64,000 nucleotides of DNA from Acidianus ambivalens (GCF_009729015.1 NZ_CP045482.1:678001-742000); one strand, 5' to 3'; positions 24,019-34,273 are shown, counted from the first letter of the stretch. The notes: generated from the sequence alone by a model not told the origin. Numbers and translations are program-made.

Positions 24019-25124
24019 AGCCCAAACCCCTTAATCCAACTCTAGTAGGTAAATCCGAAGGTAAGGCGTATTTTCCTCTACCTAGCTTTACCACAAATCC
24101 GTAGTTGATAAGAGTGCCCAGTAATTCGTTAAGCCTAGAATTCCCAATTTGCTCCTTAAATAATGAGTTAATTACATTCCTTATCTCGCTTAAACTCCCC
24201 TTATTTCCTAATCTTGATAAGGCTAGAATTATTTCAGCGTGTCTAGTGGGCGAGTTTGAAGTTTTTAGGAATCTTGTAAAATCCTTTGAAACCTCCTTTG
24301 CAGCTTCTTTCAATATTACCTTAATATCAACTTGGTGGGAATGTTTAACTGCATAAGAGTAACTCCTACCGAAGAAAGCCAACCAGCCTGGAATTCCGTC
24401 GAAAAGCTTCACTGCCTCATCCACAGCAATTCCTTCCTCTTTAAATCCTAGAGTTAAAAATTCCTTTGCGGTATCTTCGTTGAATCTCTCCTAAAGAATT
24501 TCCTACCGAAGAAAGGTTTCTCTTCCTCAACTTGATTTAAAATTTCCTCAGTAACGCCTACTCCAGAAACTACAATAACAGTATTGTCACACCATTCATA
24601 AATGTCATGTAAGAACGAACCTAGATCGAAGCCCTTCACTTTCTTAATATTTTGTATTTCATCAATAAAAACCACCAGGAATTTTTTATTATCTTTAGAA
24701 ATTGAATCTAAAGCCCTAATGACCTCGTTGATATCTTGGGTATTAAATTCTCTTAGTTTTATTCCTATTTTTACCCAATTTAATTCTAGGACATCGCTTG
24801 GATCTACTCCTAACCTATTTGCAATAATTCTCGAAACCTTACCTGCAAATGTGTATTTTTTAATAGTATCAACTGCCCCTTCAATGAAAATCCTCGAAAA
24901 AATATCCATAGGATACGATTTTTTACTCCCTATCTTTCCTAAGTTAATAGATAAAGAGATATAATCCGAGAGCTCATTAAGAGTCACCCTGACAAGACTA
25001 GTTTTTCCTATCCTCCTTATCCCTAAAACTGCTGCAAAATTATATCCTTTAGTTCTTCAATCTCTCTATCAAAGAAATCTTCCCTCCTTGATTTAGGTCT
25101 GGTGTCAAAGAGAATTTCCGCCAC
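24002..25124 (-). pseudogene. broken orphan ATPase (ATPase_2 type)
   Basis: GTG 25124 starts VAEILFDTRPKSRREDFFD, as in the ATPase at 2228. Near 25045 a frameshift leads into GYNFAAVLGIRRIGKTSLVR (Walker A). The frame 24987-24454 holds Walker B (KKFLVVFIDEIQN). A second frameshift near 24480 leads to FNEDTAKEFLTLGF and AVKLFDGIPGWLAFFGRSYS. The end runs into the IS607 right end. Two frame changes and an IS-altered C-terminus make it a pseudogene. Confidence 0.75.
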
Positions 25125-25147
25125 CGGAATTATTCCGGAACCGGAAT
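25124..25147. promoter_or_regulatory. overlapping palindromes at the broken ATPase start
   Basis: CCGGAATTATTCCGG (25124-25138) and ATTCCGGAACCGGAAT (25132-25147) are perfect inverted repeats sharing a half-site, abutting the GTG start. The 7+2+7 layout ATTCCGG-AA-CCGGAAT resembles the ATATTC-NN-GAATAT units at 7663. Likely an operator of the same kind. Confidence 0.55.
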
Positions 25148-25193
25148 TTTTAAGTTTTAACAATGAAGAGATATAAAATCAAGACTTCAATTC

Positions 25194-25907
25194 TCATCCT
25201 AGCATTTTCTTAAACCTTAATGCGTCGTCAAAGGAATATATATTATTAAATAGAACGTAAATCGTTGTAGAAGAACCGCCTTTAACCATGTCTTTCAATT
25301 TCTGTAAATCTTCATCAGTAAATTTATATGAGTAATTAACTTCTCCTTTTCCTATTCCGTGTAGCCTATAATACTTCATTTGAGTTAAGGAGTTATGCCT
25401 AAATGGATCAACTACGTGAACTACCCCAGTTCTTTCTAAAACTTCCTTCAAAAGGCTCTCATTATCGTACCAAGAGCCTCTAGGTTCCCAAGCATAAATA
25501 AAGCCCTTCTCTAAAGTTGAGAAATAGTCTATTAGCCTTTTCACGTTTTCCTCCGAAGGCTTAAAAGATGCAGGAGATTGAAAAACTATGATCCTAGCGT
25601 TCAATTCCCTAGCTTCCTTTAGCGTTACTTCAGTTGCCTCCTCAACTTCCTTTGTTTCCTTAAAGGACCCAAAGTTCTCCTTATTTCCTTGGAATTTCTT
25701 CATCCTCTTATAAGTAGTCGCGTTATATTCGTGAGTTATTACTTGCAGTGCCTTTAACGTTAGCTCTACACGATTTTCCTCCGCCATCTTCCTCCATCTG
25801 CTTAGCGTTATTTCACTGACCACGTCGTAGAAAGTTTGTTGAACTTCTAATACGTCAAAATATTTGAAGTGCTTATTAGTAAAACCGCAAGTACCTACTT
25901 TTATCAT
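25194..25907 (-). CDS. DUF72 family protein (YecE-like TIM barrel)
   Basis: A 237-residue protein with DUF72 signatures: start MIKVGTCGFTNKHFKYFDVL, then EVQQTFYDVVSEITLSRWRK, ELTLKALQVITHEYN, IIVFQSPASFKPSEEN and YAWEPRGSWY, with the C-terminal YYRLHGIGKGEVNYSYKFT. Biochemical function is unknown; a TIM-barrel fold is known for the family. It is 25 bases downstream of sfsA on the same strand, so probably co-transcribed. Confidence 0.85.
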   Translation of the reverse strand: MIKVGTCGFTNKHFKYFDVLEVQQTFYDVVSEITLSRWRKMAEENRVELTLKALQVITHEYNATTYKRMKKFQGNKENFGSFKETKEVEEATEVTLKEARELNARIIVFQSPASFKPSEENVKRLIDYFSTLEKGFIYAWEPRGSWYDNESLLKEVLERTGVVHVVDPFRHNSLTQMKYYRLHGIGKGEVNYSYKFTDEDLQKLKDMVKGGSSTTIYVLFNNIYSFDDALRFKKMLG

Positions 25908-25932
25908 ATTTCATTTTCTTTTATCTCTTCTT

Positions 25933-26598
25933 TTAACCTTTACCACATAGCGGAATATCCCTAACGTAATATACCTTATTTCCTTCAAGTTTAAACTCCT
26001 TAATTTCAACTTCTAAGCCCTTGGCTAGCGCTAGATAGAAAGTTTCAGCAAACTTTTTATCAGTTTCAGCATTCGGAGAAAAACACTCCGCATCATCTCT
26101 CATTACCAAGACTAGAAGCTTTGCCTTCATTCCACTTTCAATTGCCTTCATCAGCTCTTCCAAATGTCTCCTACCTCTCTCGGTTGGCGCATCAGGGAAA
26201 AGTGCTACTCCGTTCTTAACGAGCGTACAACCTTTCACTTCAACGTAAGTATTCTCAAAAAAGAAATCTATTCTACTGTCTCCAAGCTTTACTTCCGACC
26301 TCGAATTCTCTGGAAGAAACTTTTTAGCAATAACGTTGTGAATACTGGAGTCAGTTATAACCCATCTTCCGTCCCAGGCCGCAGTCACTTGGCAGGAAGT
26401 TTTCCTTCCTCTACCTTTTTCAGTTTGTCTTATAAGAATTCTATTTCCAGGGTAAATCAGTTCTTCTAGTCTTCCCGGATCATGCAAGTGGCAAAGCTTT
26501 CCACTCTTTGTTTGTACCAGAAATCTATTTAATCTACTTTCCACAATTTCCTCGTGAAGAGTTTCCTTAAATTCGTAAACGAGTGATGATAAATTCAT
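25933..26598 (-). CDS. sfsA: SfsA-family DNA-binding/nuclease protein
   Basis: A 221-residue SfsA homologue. LNRFLVQTKSGKLCHLHDPG (near 23), RLEELIYPGNRILIRQ, FFFENTYVEVKGCTLVKNGV (near 112, PD-(D/E)xK-like Glu-x-Lys) and FPDAPTERGRRHLEELMKAI are all family hallmarks. Bacterial SfsA binds DNA; the archaeal role is unclear. Neighbouring DUF72 and pyrimidine-dimer glycosylase genes suggest a DNA-related setting. Its start codon overlaps an antisense C/D box RNA at 26583-26630. Confidence 0.85.
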   Translation of the reverse strand: MNLSSLVYEFKETLHEEIVESRLNRFLVQTKSGKLCHLHDPGRLEELIYPGNRILIRQTEKGRGRKTSCQVTAAWDGRWVITDSSIHNVIAKKFLPENSRSEVKLGDSRIDFFFENTYVEVKGCTLVKNGVALFPDAPTERGRRHLEELMKAIESGMKAKLLVLVMRDDAECFSPNAETDKKFAETFYLALAKGLEVEIKEFKLEGNKVYYVRDIPLCGKG

Positions 26599-26630
26599 TT
26601 CTGAACTGTGAAGAACGGTGTAGGGACTGA
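26583..26630 (+). ncRNA. C/D box guide RNA
   Basis: All four boxes are in order and well spaced: C GTGATGA (26583-26589), an 11-base guide, D' CTGA (26601-26604), ACT, C' GTGAAGA (26608-26614), a 12-base guide ACGGTGTAGGGA, D CTGA (26627-26630). This is the standard archaeal 2'-O-methylation guide layout. A TATA-like TTAAATT lies about 20 bases before it. It overlaps the 5' end of sfsA on the opposite strand. Target RNAs were not determined. Confidence 0.72.
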
Positions 26631-26812
26631 TTAAAAATTTTCAGCCTATATTTGCATAGTAAATTAATAACTTAAATTCGATAGAACTTCTATAGTTGCT
26701 ACTATGATAAACGCAGAAAAGTTTCTTTACAGCTTAAGGTTCTTCCTCTAGAGTCCATAATTTTCAATAAATTTTAACATTAATTTTTAATTATCTGGCA
26801 TAAGAAAAGCTC

Positions 26813-27268
26813 ATGAGACTTTGGTCAATTCATCCAAAATACCTTGATACTCGAGGACTTTTAGGCTTATGGAGAGAAGGCTTACTTGCTCAGAAAGTTC
26901 TCTTAGGAGAAACAAGGGGATATAAAAACCATCCTCAGCTAATAAGGTTTAAGAGAACGAGCGATCCTATTCTTTATCTTGGAACTTATCTTTATTACGT
27001 TTACCTAGAAGGAGTGAGGAGAGGGTACTCCTTTAATAAGGAGAAAATAGTTAAATACGACCTAACCTTGAGGATGCCGGTAACAGAGGGTCAAATAAAT
27101 TATGAATTCCACCACTTGCTTGAGAAGTTGAAAATCAGAAACCCTAAAATATATGCAGAGTTACTCCAAGTTAAAATAATAGAGGTAAACCCTATATTCT
27201 TCGTCATTAAAGGTGGAATGGAAGAATGGGAAAAGGTTGCATTTTTTAATACGCAGAATGCAATATAA
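26813..27268 (+). CDS. pyrimidine-dimer DNA glycosylase / endonuclease V-like
   Basis: A 151-residue protein of the T4 DenV-like family, which removes UV-induced cyclobutane dimers. The N-terminus MRLWSIHPKYLDTRGLLGLW is highly characteristic, followed by REGLLAQKVLLGETRGYKNH and PQLIRFKRTSDP. Length fits. It is followed 4 bases later by an aldo-keto reductase gene on the same strand. Function in UV repair is family-based inference. Confidence 0.82.
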   Translation: MRLWSIHPKYLDTRGLLGLWREGLLAQKVLLGETRGYKNHPQLIRFKRTSDPILYLGTYLYYVYLEGVRRGYSFNKEKIVKYDLTLRMPVTEGQINYEFHHLLEKLKIRNPKIYAELLQVKIIEVNPIFFVIKGGMEEWEKVAFFNTQNAI

Positions 27269-27272
27269 TACC

Positions 27273-28073
27273 ATGAAGAAGTTTAAGTACTTTACAATCT
27301 CTGATCTAGCCTTAGGAACTTGGAAAATGGGTGGAGGTTTCTGGACTCCAAGTTACGAAAACGACGAAAGGGATGTGAACGCAATAAAGAAAGCTATAGA
27401 GCTAGGAATTACAACTATTGACACTGCAGAAATGTACGGCGGAGGTCATGCAGAAGAATTAGTGGGCAAAGCAATAAAGGACTTCAAAAGGGACGACATT
27501 TTTATTATAACTAAAGTTTGGCCAAACCACGCAAAGTATGAGGACGTAATAAAGTCAGCAAAGGCAAGTAGTTCAAGGCTCGGCACTTTCATAGACCTTT
27601 ACTTACTTCACTGGCCTTCTTCCTCAGTACCAATATGCGAAACTATGAGCGCATTTGAAAAACTTGTGGAAGACGGAATCGTAAAGTTCATTGGTTTGAG
27701 CAATTTTAAACCAGAAGGTATACAAAAGGTCAACGAATGCCTTAAGAAGAACGAGGTAACTGCAATTGAAAACCATTACAGCTTGCTGGATAGGAGTGAT
27801 GAAGATACTCTGGAGTATGCAAAAAAGAACGGGATTGCGTATTTTTCCTATACTCCCTTAGAAAAAGGAAGGATATCACAAATTAAGGTACTAGACGAAA
27901 TTGCTAAAAAGTACAATAAAACGCCAATTCAAGTTGCTTTAAATTGGTACATATCCATTGATGTTATGATTCCCATAGTCAAGGCAAGTAATATAAAGCA
28001 TTTAGAAGAGAACGCCGGAGCAATGGGGTGGAAATTAAGTAAGGAAGATTGGGAAGCAATAGCTAAAGCTTAG
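27273..28073 (+). CDS. aldo-keto reductase
   Basis: A 266-residue NADPH-dependent TIM-barrel oxidoreductase. Motifs are ALGTWKMGGGF, TTIDTAEMYGGGHAEELVGK with catalytic Asp and Tyr, IITKVW (Lys), YLLHWPSSS (His), IGLSNFKPEGIQ, and VALNWYISIDVMIPIVKASN for cofactor binding. The frame is open upstream, but ATG 27273 (MKKFKYFTISD) is preferred because it starts just after the preceding stop and matches family N-termini. Substrate unknown. Confidence 0.88.
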   Translation: MKKFKYFTISDLALGTWKMGGGFWTPSYENDERDVNAIKKAIELGITTIDTAEMYGGGHAEELVGKAIKDFKRDDIFIITKVWPNHAKYEDVIKSAKASSSRLGTFIDLYLLHWPSSSVPICETMSAFEKLVEDGIVKFIGLSNFKPEGIQKVNECLKKNEVTAIENHYSLLDRSDEDTLEYAKKNGIAYFSYTPLEKGRISQIKVLDEIAKKYNKTPIQVALNWYISIDVMIPIVKASNIKHLEENAGAMGWKLSKEDWEAIAKA

Positions 28074-28189
28074 GAAACTGGGGTAGTCCTCCCTGGAAGG
28101 GGCAAATCTTTTGTGAATTAATTTTCCTTTTTGTAAACGAAGTGACGTTATAACTTTAATACCTCTCGTGGTAATATTTTATTGAAGAT

Positions 28190-28234
28190 GTGGGGGGAGT
28201 TGTCTGGTGGATACCAGGCGACAATGATCCCCAA
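28190..28234 (+). ncRNA. stable hairpin RNA upstream of the interrupted DUF3800 gene
   Basis: GGGG (28192-28195) pairs with CCCC (28229-28232). GGAG/TGAT forms a symmetric internal loop that allows tandem G-A pairs. TTGTC (28200-28204) pairs with GACAA (28220-28224), and TGGT (28205-28208) with ACCA (28213-28216) across a GGC bulge, capped by GGAT. It lies about 40 bases before the DUF3800 ATG (28271). A small ORF read through it is unlikely to be real. Confidence 0.5.
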
Positions 28235-28461
28235 GTTTTATTATTTTTATTATCATCAGTTGTTCTATTTATGATAGACATAGACGACGCTGGAGATTTA
28301 GGTAAGGGCAGTAAATACTTTGTTTTAGCAGGAGTTACAGTTTACTCAGATTGCAAAAAATACCTTGAGGAAGCTTTAAAGGCTGCGAAAGTCAAGAAGT
28401 AAGAAGAACCTTTATCAGTTATATATCAAAAATGGAATTGAAAGCAACAATTTACAGAGAA

Positions 28462-29732
<1,271 letters not shown>

Positions 29733-30115
29733 GTGTTGGAAAAGGCAGGAATTAAAACAGATGAGGGAATTTTGCTTTCCAACCTTTTAAGGAACATTTT
29801 CCCTGACGACGAAAAAATCCTAGAAATAATAATTGACGATTTTCTAAATAACGAGAGAAAAAGAAGGGAATTGGAAAATAAATTGAAATGTGAGGTATCA
29901 AAGTTTTTTAACAAACCTTGTAGAGTAATGAGCGAAGCTTGTCTGCAAGTTGCGGATTATTTCGCTTCAGTTTATTGGAGATATATAGAAAAATCTGAGG
30001 ATTCCCTCTTTCTCTTGATAAAAAATAAAATTAAAAGAATAGTATATGATATTCAGTAGTTCAAAACCACGAACTTTTTCCCAGTATAAAAGACAGACAA
30101 CAAATATAGAAACAC

Positions 30116-30617
30116 ATGAAGTTGCCTTTAATCTTCACAAAAAGGTTATTAACAGACCCTTATACCTTAGGTTGGGGAATAGCTTTCATGTTCTTCTGGA
30201 ACTATAGTTATGTTATTAAACGTTTTGAGGAGATAGGAGAGGAATTAGGGATTAAGGTAACGAAAGTAGATGAGTCTTACACCTCTAAAACTTGTTCCCT
30301 ATGTGGGGAAGCCCATAAGCGTATTAAACGTGGTTTGTTTAAGTGTCCCCGCGTGGGGAAGGTTATGAATGCGGATTTGAATGGTGCGATAAATATCCTA
30401 CATATCCCCGAGTCTCTAGGATCTGGGAGTGGAGGGCAACTCCCAGTGAGGGATAGGGGTAATGGGCTGAAGACCCAGCCCGTGGTCTACCGCTGGACGA
30501 ATGGAGCGGGGTGGCTAAAAGCCACCAGCTATGAGATGATGAGAATGAAGGTGGTAAACCACAACCCATGATCCGCCCTAAGGGAACCCTCGCCCTTTTA
30601 GGGCGGGGAGGGGGTCA
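30116..30617 (+). pseudogene. truncated tnpB remnant with its right end
   Basis: Only the C-terminal third of a TnpB remains: WNYSYVIKRFEEIGEELGIK, DESYTSKTCSLCGEAHKRIK, then FKCPRVGKVMNADLNGAINI and a long tail to 30571. The zinc ribbon has lost one Cys (CPRV for CPxC). A right end with ACCCTCGCCCTTTTAGGGCG and GGAGGGGGTCAG ends at 30617, directly before the acyltransferase start. The family differs from the tnpB at 28544. Not functional. Confidence 0.75.
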
Positions 30618-30623
30618 GAAAAA

Positions 30624-31574
30624 ATGAAGTATGATCCTAGACTTTCACAATTACGTTTCTTCGCAGCGTTTTCTGTCGCTCTCTACCACTTATGGACGTT
30701 ACAAATAATTCCTCTCGTCTTCTTCCGCCCTGGCTGGTTAGGAGTTCCCCTCTTCTTCGAGTTGTCGATTTACTTGTTACTGAACAGGCTTGATGATAAC
30801 CCCTCAATCAAACGATATTTCAAAAGGAGAATTAAACGAATATGGCCACTTTACTTCATGGCAGTTGTGTCAGTTTTCTTTGCAGATAAATACGTGCTGC
30901 ATCTCGACGTTACGTATTATGATTTGATACTTCATTTCGCGTTCGTTTCATTTGCTTTTACTCCATTCTCTTTTCAGTACCTTTTCTGGTCACTTCAGCT
31001 AGAAGAGTGGATGTACCTAGTTATCCCTTTTATTCACATGGTTGACGATAAGACAAAATTTAGGATTGGTGTAACGTTTACCCTGGTTTCACTTTTCTAC
31101 AGTCTCTTCATTGTCTTTCTTCCCTATGACGAATTTCATCTACTTTATTTCATGCCACCTTACTGGTTAGGTGCGTATGGATGGGGAATAATAGCTTATC
31201 TCTTGCAAAAGAAGAACTACAGACCCAATAGCAATATACATTATATTATAATAGGATTAATACTCCTACAGTACGTTTTTGTAGCGTTATACGTAAAAAC
31301 TGAGTTCGTGTATGAGTTCTACACAAAGTTTGCCCTCTATAACTTAATTCTGCCCTTTTTTGCTCTCATGATAATCAAACCACCGGTCATCATTAACAAA
31401 GCAACTGTGTTCCTCGGTGAGGTGAGCTATGGGATTTACTTGTGGACGTTGCTTTTTCAAGAGCTTTTCGGTGCCATAGGTATAATTTACGGTATTTTAG
31501 CTGCAATAGCAACAGAGTTCCCATTAAGGAGGAGAGAGACAATTAGAAGGCTAGAGAGCATCCACTATCTTTGA
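30624..31574 (+). CDS. acyltransferase 3 family membrane protein
   Basis: A 316-residue protein with about ten membrane helices. The N-terminal LRFFAAFSVALYHLWTLQ carries the conserved His of acyltransferase_3 (OafA/WecH-like). FELSIYLLLNRL, FKRRIKRIWPLYFMAV (R-x10-RxxP-like) and SLQLEEWMYLVIP follow. These enzymes O-acetylate surface or secondary-metabolite sugars. It begins 7 bases after an IS right end, so the native 5' region may have been replaced. It could be functionally linked to the exporter operon downstream. Confidence 0.75.
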   Translation: MKYDPRLSQLRFFAAFSVALYHLWTLQIIPLVFFRPGWLGVPLFFELSIYLLLNRLDDNPSIKRYFKRRIKRIWPLYFMAVVSVFFADKYVLHLDVTYYDLILHFAFVSFAFTPFSFQYLFWSLQLEEWMYLVIPFIHMVDDKTKFRIGVTFTLVSLFYSLFIVFLPYDEFHLLYFMPPYWLGAYGWGIIAYLLQKKNYRPNSNIHYIIIGLILLQYVFVALYVKTEFVYEFYTKFALYNLILPFFALMIIKPPVIINKATVFLGEVSYGIYLWTLLFQELFGAIGIIYGILAAIATEFPLRRRETIRRLESIHYL

Positions 31575-31611
31575 ATTTATATTTTTTAGCTTTACGTCGT
31601 ATATTATAATT

Positions 31612-31899
31612 ATGCTATCGTCACTGGGTAAATTTTCTCTAGCCTTCATAATAACGTTTACCATAATCAATACAATGATTCAAGTCGATCTGTCGTCCGT
31701 CGGATATCCTCAAATACCCTACTTTACGACAATCGTTAACCCGCAAGCTTTTACTGCAATCATTCACTCTACTTCAGTAACTAACATGCCGTTTGCCTTC
31801 ATCCTTTATGCAGTAGGTTTACTGATTTTCAACGCATTAATCAATTTTGTCGCGGGCATACCAATCGTTTTCTACGAAATGGCTGCAATTTCTGGATAG
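31612..31899 (+). CDS. small membrane protein, first gene of the ABC operon
   Basis: A 95-residue protein with two hydrophobic segments (about 5-25 and 63-92) around a polar loop. It stops two bases before the permease gene, which is in another frame. It may be a separate small subunit, or the N-terminal part of one ABC-2-type permease split by a frameshift, since ABC-2 permeases begin with such a TM1-loop-TM2 unit. An AT-rich promoter lies at about 31577-31600. Confidence 0.5.
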   Translation: MLSSLGKFSLAFIITFTIINTMIQVDLSSVGYPQIPYFTTIVNPQAFTAIIHSTSVTNMPFAFILYAVGLLIFNALINFVAGIPIVFYEMAAISG

Positions 31900-31901
31900 T
31901 A

Positions 31902-32606
31902 ATGGGGGCTTTCATCGAGTCAGCGAGTATTTCTAACTCATTAGCAGTTTACTACACCGCAAGTTGGTACGGCATAATAGCGTTGTTAGCAACTTCATCA
32001 TTTGCAACTTCCATAGCAATGATGATATATTATCAATCCGGTGGTTTATCATATTTCACAAGGTTTTCAAAATTAACTCCTAAATATTATCTATTTTCCC
32101 TTTACTTCACAATGCTAGTAACAACTACAGTTGTAAGTATAATAATGGGATTGGGAGTAGTTTCGCTCTTTTCCTATCATTTTGAAGAAACGATAGCTCC
32201 CAAGAACTGGGGCTTATTTTTCCTCGATGCAATACTTTCCGGAGTATTTTATTTACCTTTATCCTTACTTTTAGAGGAGCTTACAATAGTTACTTCAAGG
32301 AGGCTGAGCAATGCCATCTCATTCATTCCCATAGTCTTGGCTTACCTCTTCGGTTTTTCTTATATGAACATAAACCTGGGTAACTTAGTTTATTACAGCC
32401 CATTCCTTTCAATACAAGTTTTAGGAATGAAGAGTTTCTTTACAAAGAGCATTCCGCTGAACTTTAACGACTTTAAAGGGCCTACCCTTAACGTGGAATA
32501 CGCAATAATCTCACTGACAGGTTGGTCTATAATCCTTTCGCTCGCGTCAATGTTAATCTTCAGGAGGTTATATTACAGAAGTCTTGAGGAGGCGAGGATA
32601 GCATGA
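31902..32606 (+). CDS. ABC-type permease subunit
   Basis: A 234-residue protein with about six membrane helices (near 20-45, 70-95, 108-130, 145-155, 175-185 and 200-220). It overlaps the ATPase gene by 4 bases (ATGA) and so forms an exporter with it. SFATSIAMMIYYQSGGLSYF, followed by FSKLTPKYY, resembles the region after TM2 in ABC-2 permeases. The exported substrate is unknown. Confidence 0.65.
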   Translation: MGAFIESASISNSLAVYYTASWYGIIALLATSSFATSIAMMIYYQSGGLSYFTRFSKLTPKYYLFSLYFTMLVTTTVVSIIMGLGVVSLFSYHFEETIAPKNWGLFFLDAILSGVFYLPLSLLLEELTIVTSRRLSNAISFIPIVLAYLFGFSYMNINLGNLVYYSPFLSIQVLGMKSFFTKSIPLNFNDFKGPTLNVEYAIISLTGWSIILSLASMLIFRRLYYRSLEEARIA

Positions 32607-33367
32607 TAGAACTTAGCGACGTTCACGTATATTACGATAAGGAAGTAATAAAAGGAGTAAACATGAAGGTAGATGGCGAAAAAGTGCTACTTCTAGGCCC
32701 TAATGGTTCCGGCAAATCAACGTTACTTAGTGCCATTGCAGGAATAATTCCGTACAAGGGAAGCATAAGGATTGATGGAATGGAAGTTAGGAACGTCAAG
32801 AACTATAACGCAGTTGCAACTAATTTACCTCAAGCTTTTTCTATAGGGCTGCCAATAGACGACGTAATAGAGATTTACGATGAGTTAAAAGGATTAAAGA
32901 TTAACGTAAAAGTAGAGCTTGAGAAGTTAGGAATAAAAACTAACAAGAAGATTTACCAACTTTCGGCAGGGCAGGGAGTTATAGTTAGGACTCTCATTGC
33001 CTTGGCTACAGATCCTAAGGTAATTCTAATTGATAAACCATTCGAGAACGTAGATGTTGCAAAGAGGAAAATTGTAGTAAATTGGTTAAAAGAATACGGT
33101 AAGGAGGGAATAATAGTAACTCACGAAGTTGATATTGCAAAGCAGTTCAGCGATTATAAGGCTTTCATTATACTTGAAGGAAAAGTATTTGGGCCAATAA
33201 CTGTTAGCGACTTATTATCTTCCTCAGTAGTTATGGGAGAAGATCCTTCAGCTTTGCTTACCTTAGAAATTAACGGGAGGAAAGTGTTGTTGGTTAGAGG
33301 AGATAAAGGATATAAGATGAACGCAATAGGCAATTTAGAGAGGCTGTATAATTTAGTGGAGGAATGA
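32603..33367 (+). CDS. ABC transporter ATPase subunit
   Basis: A 254-residue ABC ATPase. Walker A LLGPNGSGKSTLLSAIAGII (near 31), a Q-loop near NLPQAFS, the signature QLSAGQGVIVRTLIALA (near 118), Walker B PKVILIDKPFENVD (near 139, with Lys where Glu is usual after the Asp) and H-switch GIIVTHEVD (near 172) are present. The D-K-P replacement of the catalytic Glu could slow hydrolysis. The C-terminal 60 residues are an extra domain. Gene overlaps on both sides mark an operon. Confidence 0.85.
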   Translation: MIELSDVHVYYDKEVIKGVNMKVDGEKVLLLGPNGSGKSTLLSAIAGIIPYKGSIRIDGMEVRNVKNYNAVATNLPQAFSIGLPIDDVIEIYDELKGLKINVKVELEKLGIKTNKKIYQLSAGQGVIVRTLIALATDPKVILIDKPFENVDVAKRKIVVNWLKEYGKEGIIVTHEVDIAKQFSDYKAFIILEGKVFGPITVSDLLSSSVVMGEDPSALLTLEINGRKVLLVRGDKGYKMNAIGNLERLYNLVEE

Positions 33368-33969
33368 GGATGGAAAAAGACTTAATAAAGGAATCTAAAG
33401 AGATTGCAGAAAAAATAATTAAGGGAGAATTTAGGTTAACAATTGCTAAATATTACCTACTTTGGTCTACTTTTCCATTAGTTCTCTTTGCATTATTCCT
33501 TATTAACACTAGATATCCCTTCCTGAATTACCCGATAGCCCTTTCTGGATATTTATATTACAATTTTAAAATTTTTTCAGATTTTTCAAAAACAGTCGAA
33601 AGAGTTAATGGGATTAAAAGACGTGGAAAAGGCAAATATTACGTAATTGCATACTTCGCATTATGGTCGATCCCAGCGGCAATGGTAATCGTTGGCTCAG
33701 ATTTTAACTATCCTTACTTAACGTTAGCAGGCTCTGCAATTTTTGGAATTGTTTATTCCTTTTTTGCTTATTACGACTTCAAAAAGTCATTCTATGATTT
33801 CCACTATTATGACTTGTTAGCCATGATAACTTTCATGGCAGAAATTATAAGCATAGGTATTTGCGTTACGTTAAAAATACAGCTCCTAGAGATAATGTGG
33901 ATTCCATTCACTTTATCCTGGATTTATGCTGCTTATGCATCTTTCATGGAGGTAATTGAAGGTGAGTGA
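33364..33969 (+). CDS. membrane protein of the ABC operon
   Basis: A 201-residue protein with a charged cytoplasmic N-terminus (KESKEIAEKIIKGEFRLT) and five or six membrane helices from residue 30 on. It overlaps the ATPase gene by 4 bases and the regulator gene by 14. No family is recognised. It may be a permease-like accessory subunit or a sensor of the exported compound. Confidence 0.6.
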   Translation: MRMEKDLIKESKEIAEKIIKGEFRLTIAKYYLLWSTFPLVLFALFLINTRYPFLNYPIALSGYLYYNFKIFSDFSKTVERVNGIKRRGKGKYYVIAYFALWSIPAAMVIVGSDFNYPYLTLAGSAIFGIVYSFFAYYDFKKSFYDFHYYDLLAMITFMAEIISIGICVTLKIQLLEIMWIPFTLSWIYAAYASFMEVIEGE

Positions 33970-34273
33970 TGATTTAAAGAAGTTAATGGACATACTTAGC
34001 GATCCGGCATTAAACAACTCAGTTAGGTTAGGAATTCTCCTGGCTTTATATGGTTTAGAATCAATAAATTTCTCCCAATTATTAAAAATCCTTAATATTA
34101 CAAAAAGCTCTCTTTACACTCACCTACAAGTGCTGGAGGAAGGTGGATACATAAGGATGATCAAAAAGTTTACAGCCGTAGGTCCTAGAACTTTCATAGA
34201 AATAACTGAAAAAGGTAAAGAAGTAATGAAACAATATTCAATGCTTGTGAATAAAATGTCAGAGAAAAAATGA
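33956..34273 (+). CDS. winged-helix transcriptional regulator (HTH_34-like)
   Basis: A 105-residue wHTH protein, TTG start at 33956. LSDPALNNSVRLGILLALYG (near 14) and INFSQLLKILNITKSSLYTH then LQVLEEGGYI are the three-helix DNA-binding core; RTFIEITEKGKEVMKQY ends the wing. It fits the archaeal winged-helix type found as the last gene of transporter operons, so autoregulation of the operon is likely. No ligand domain is present. Confidence 0.75.
   Translation: MKVSDDLKKLMDILSDPALNNSVRLGILLALYGLESINFSQLLKILNITKSSLYTHLQVLEEGGYIRMIKKFTAVGPRTFIEITEKGKEVMKQYSMLVNKMSEKK

Larger units (their letters stand above)
22110..24030 (+). mobile_element. IS607-family insertion sequence
   Basis: Two overlapping genes, a MerR/serine-recombinase TnpA and a TnpB, define IS607. 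Exact ends are not resolved because IS607 lacks terminal inverted repeats. The left end is near the TnpA promoter (TATA-like GTTTATATACTT, 22133-22144), and the right end is near the TnpB stop at 24018, where an ATPase pseudogene resumes on the other strand. The element probably removed or altered that gene's 3' end. Confidence 0.75.

Noticed and set aside
28190..28402. 70-residue ORF starting in the hairpin
   Set aside because: Its first 27 codons are the hairpin RNA and linker; protein-like sequence starts at the DUF3800 ATG at 28271.
30363..30569. 68-residue minus-strand ORF
   Set aside because: Shadow of the tnpB remnant; Pro/Ser/His-rich composition typical of antisense frames.
31612..32606. 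single permease split by a frameshift
   Set aside because: Possible, but the clean stop-two-bases-ATG junction and operon style make two genes equally likely; kept as two with the alternative noted.
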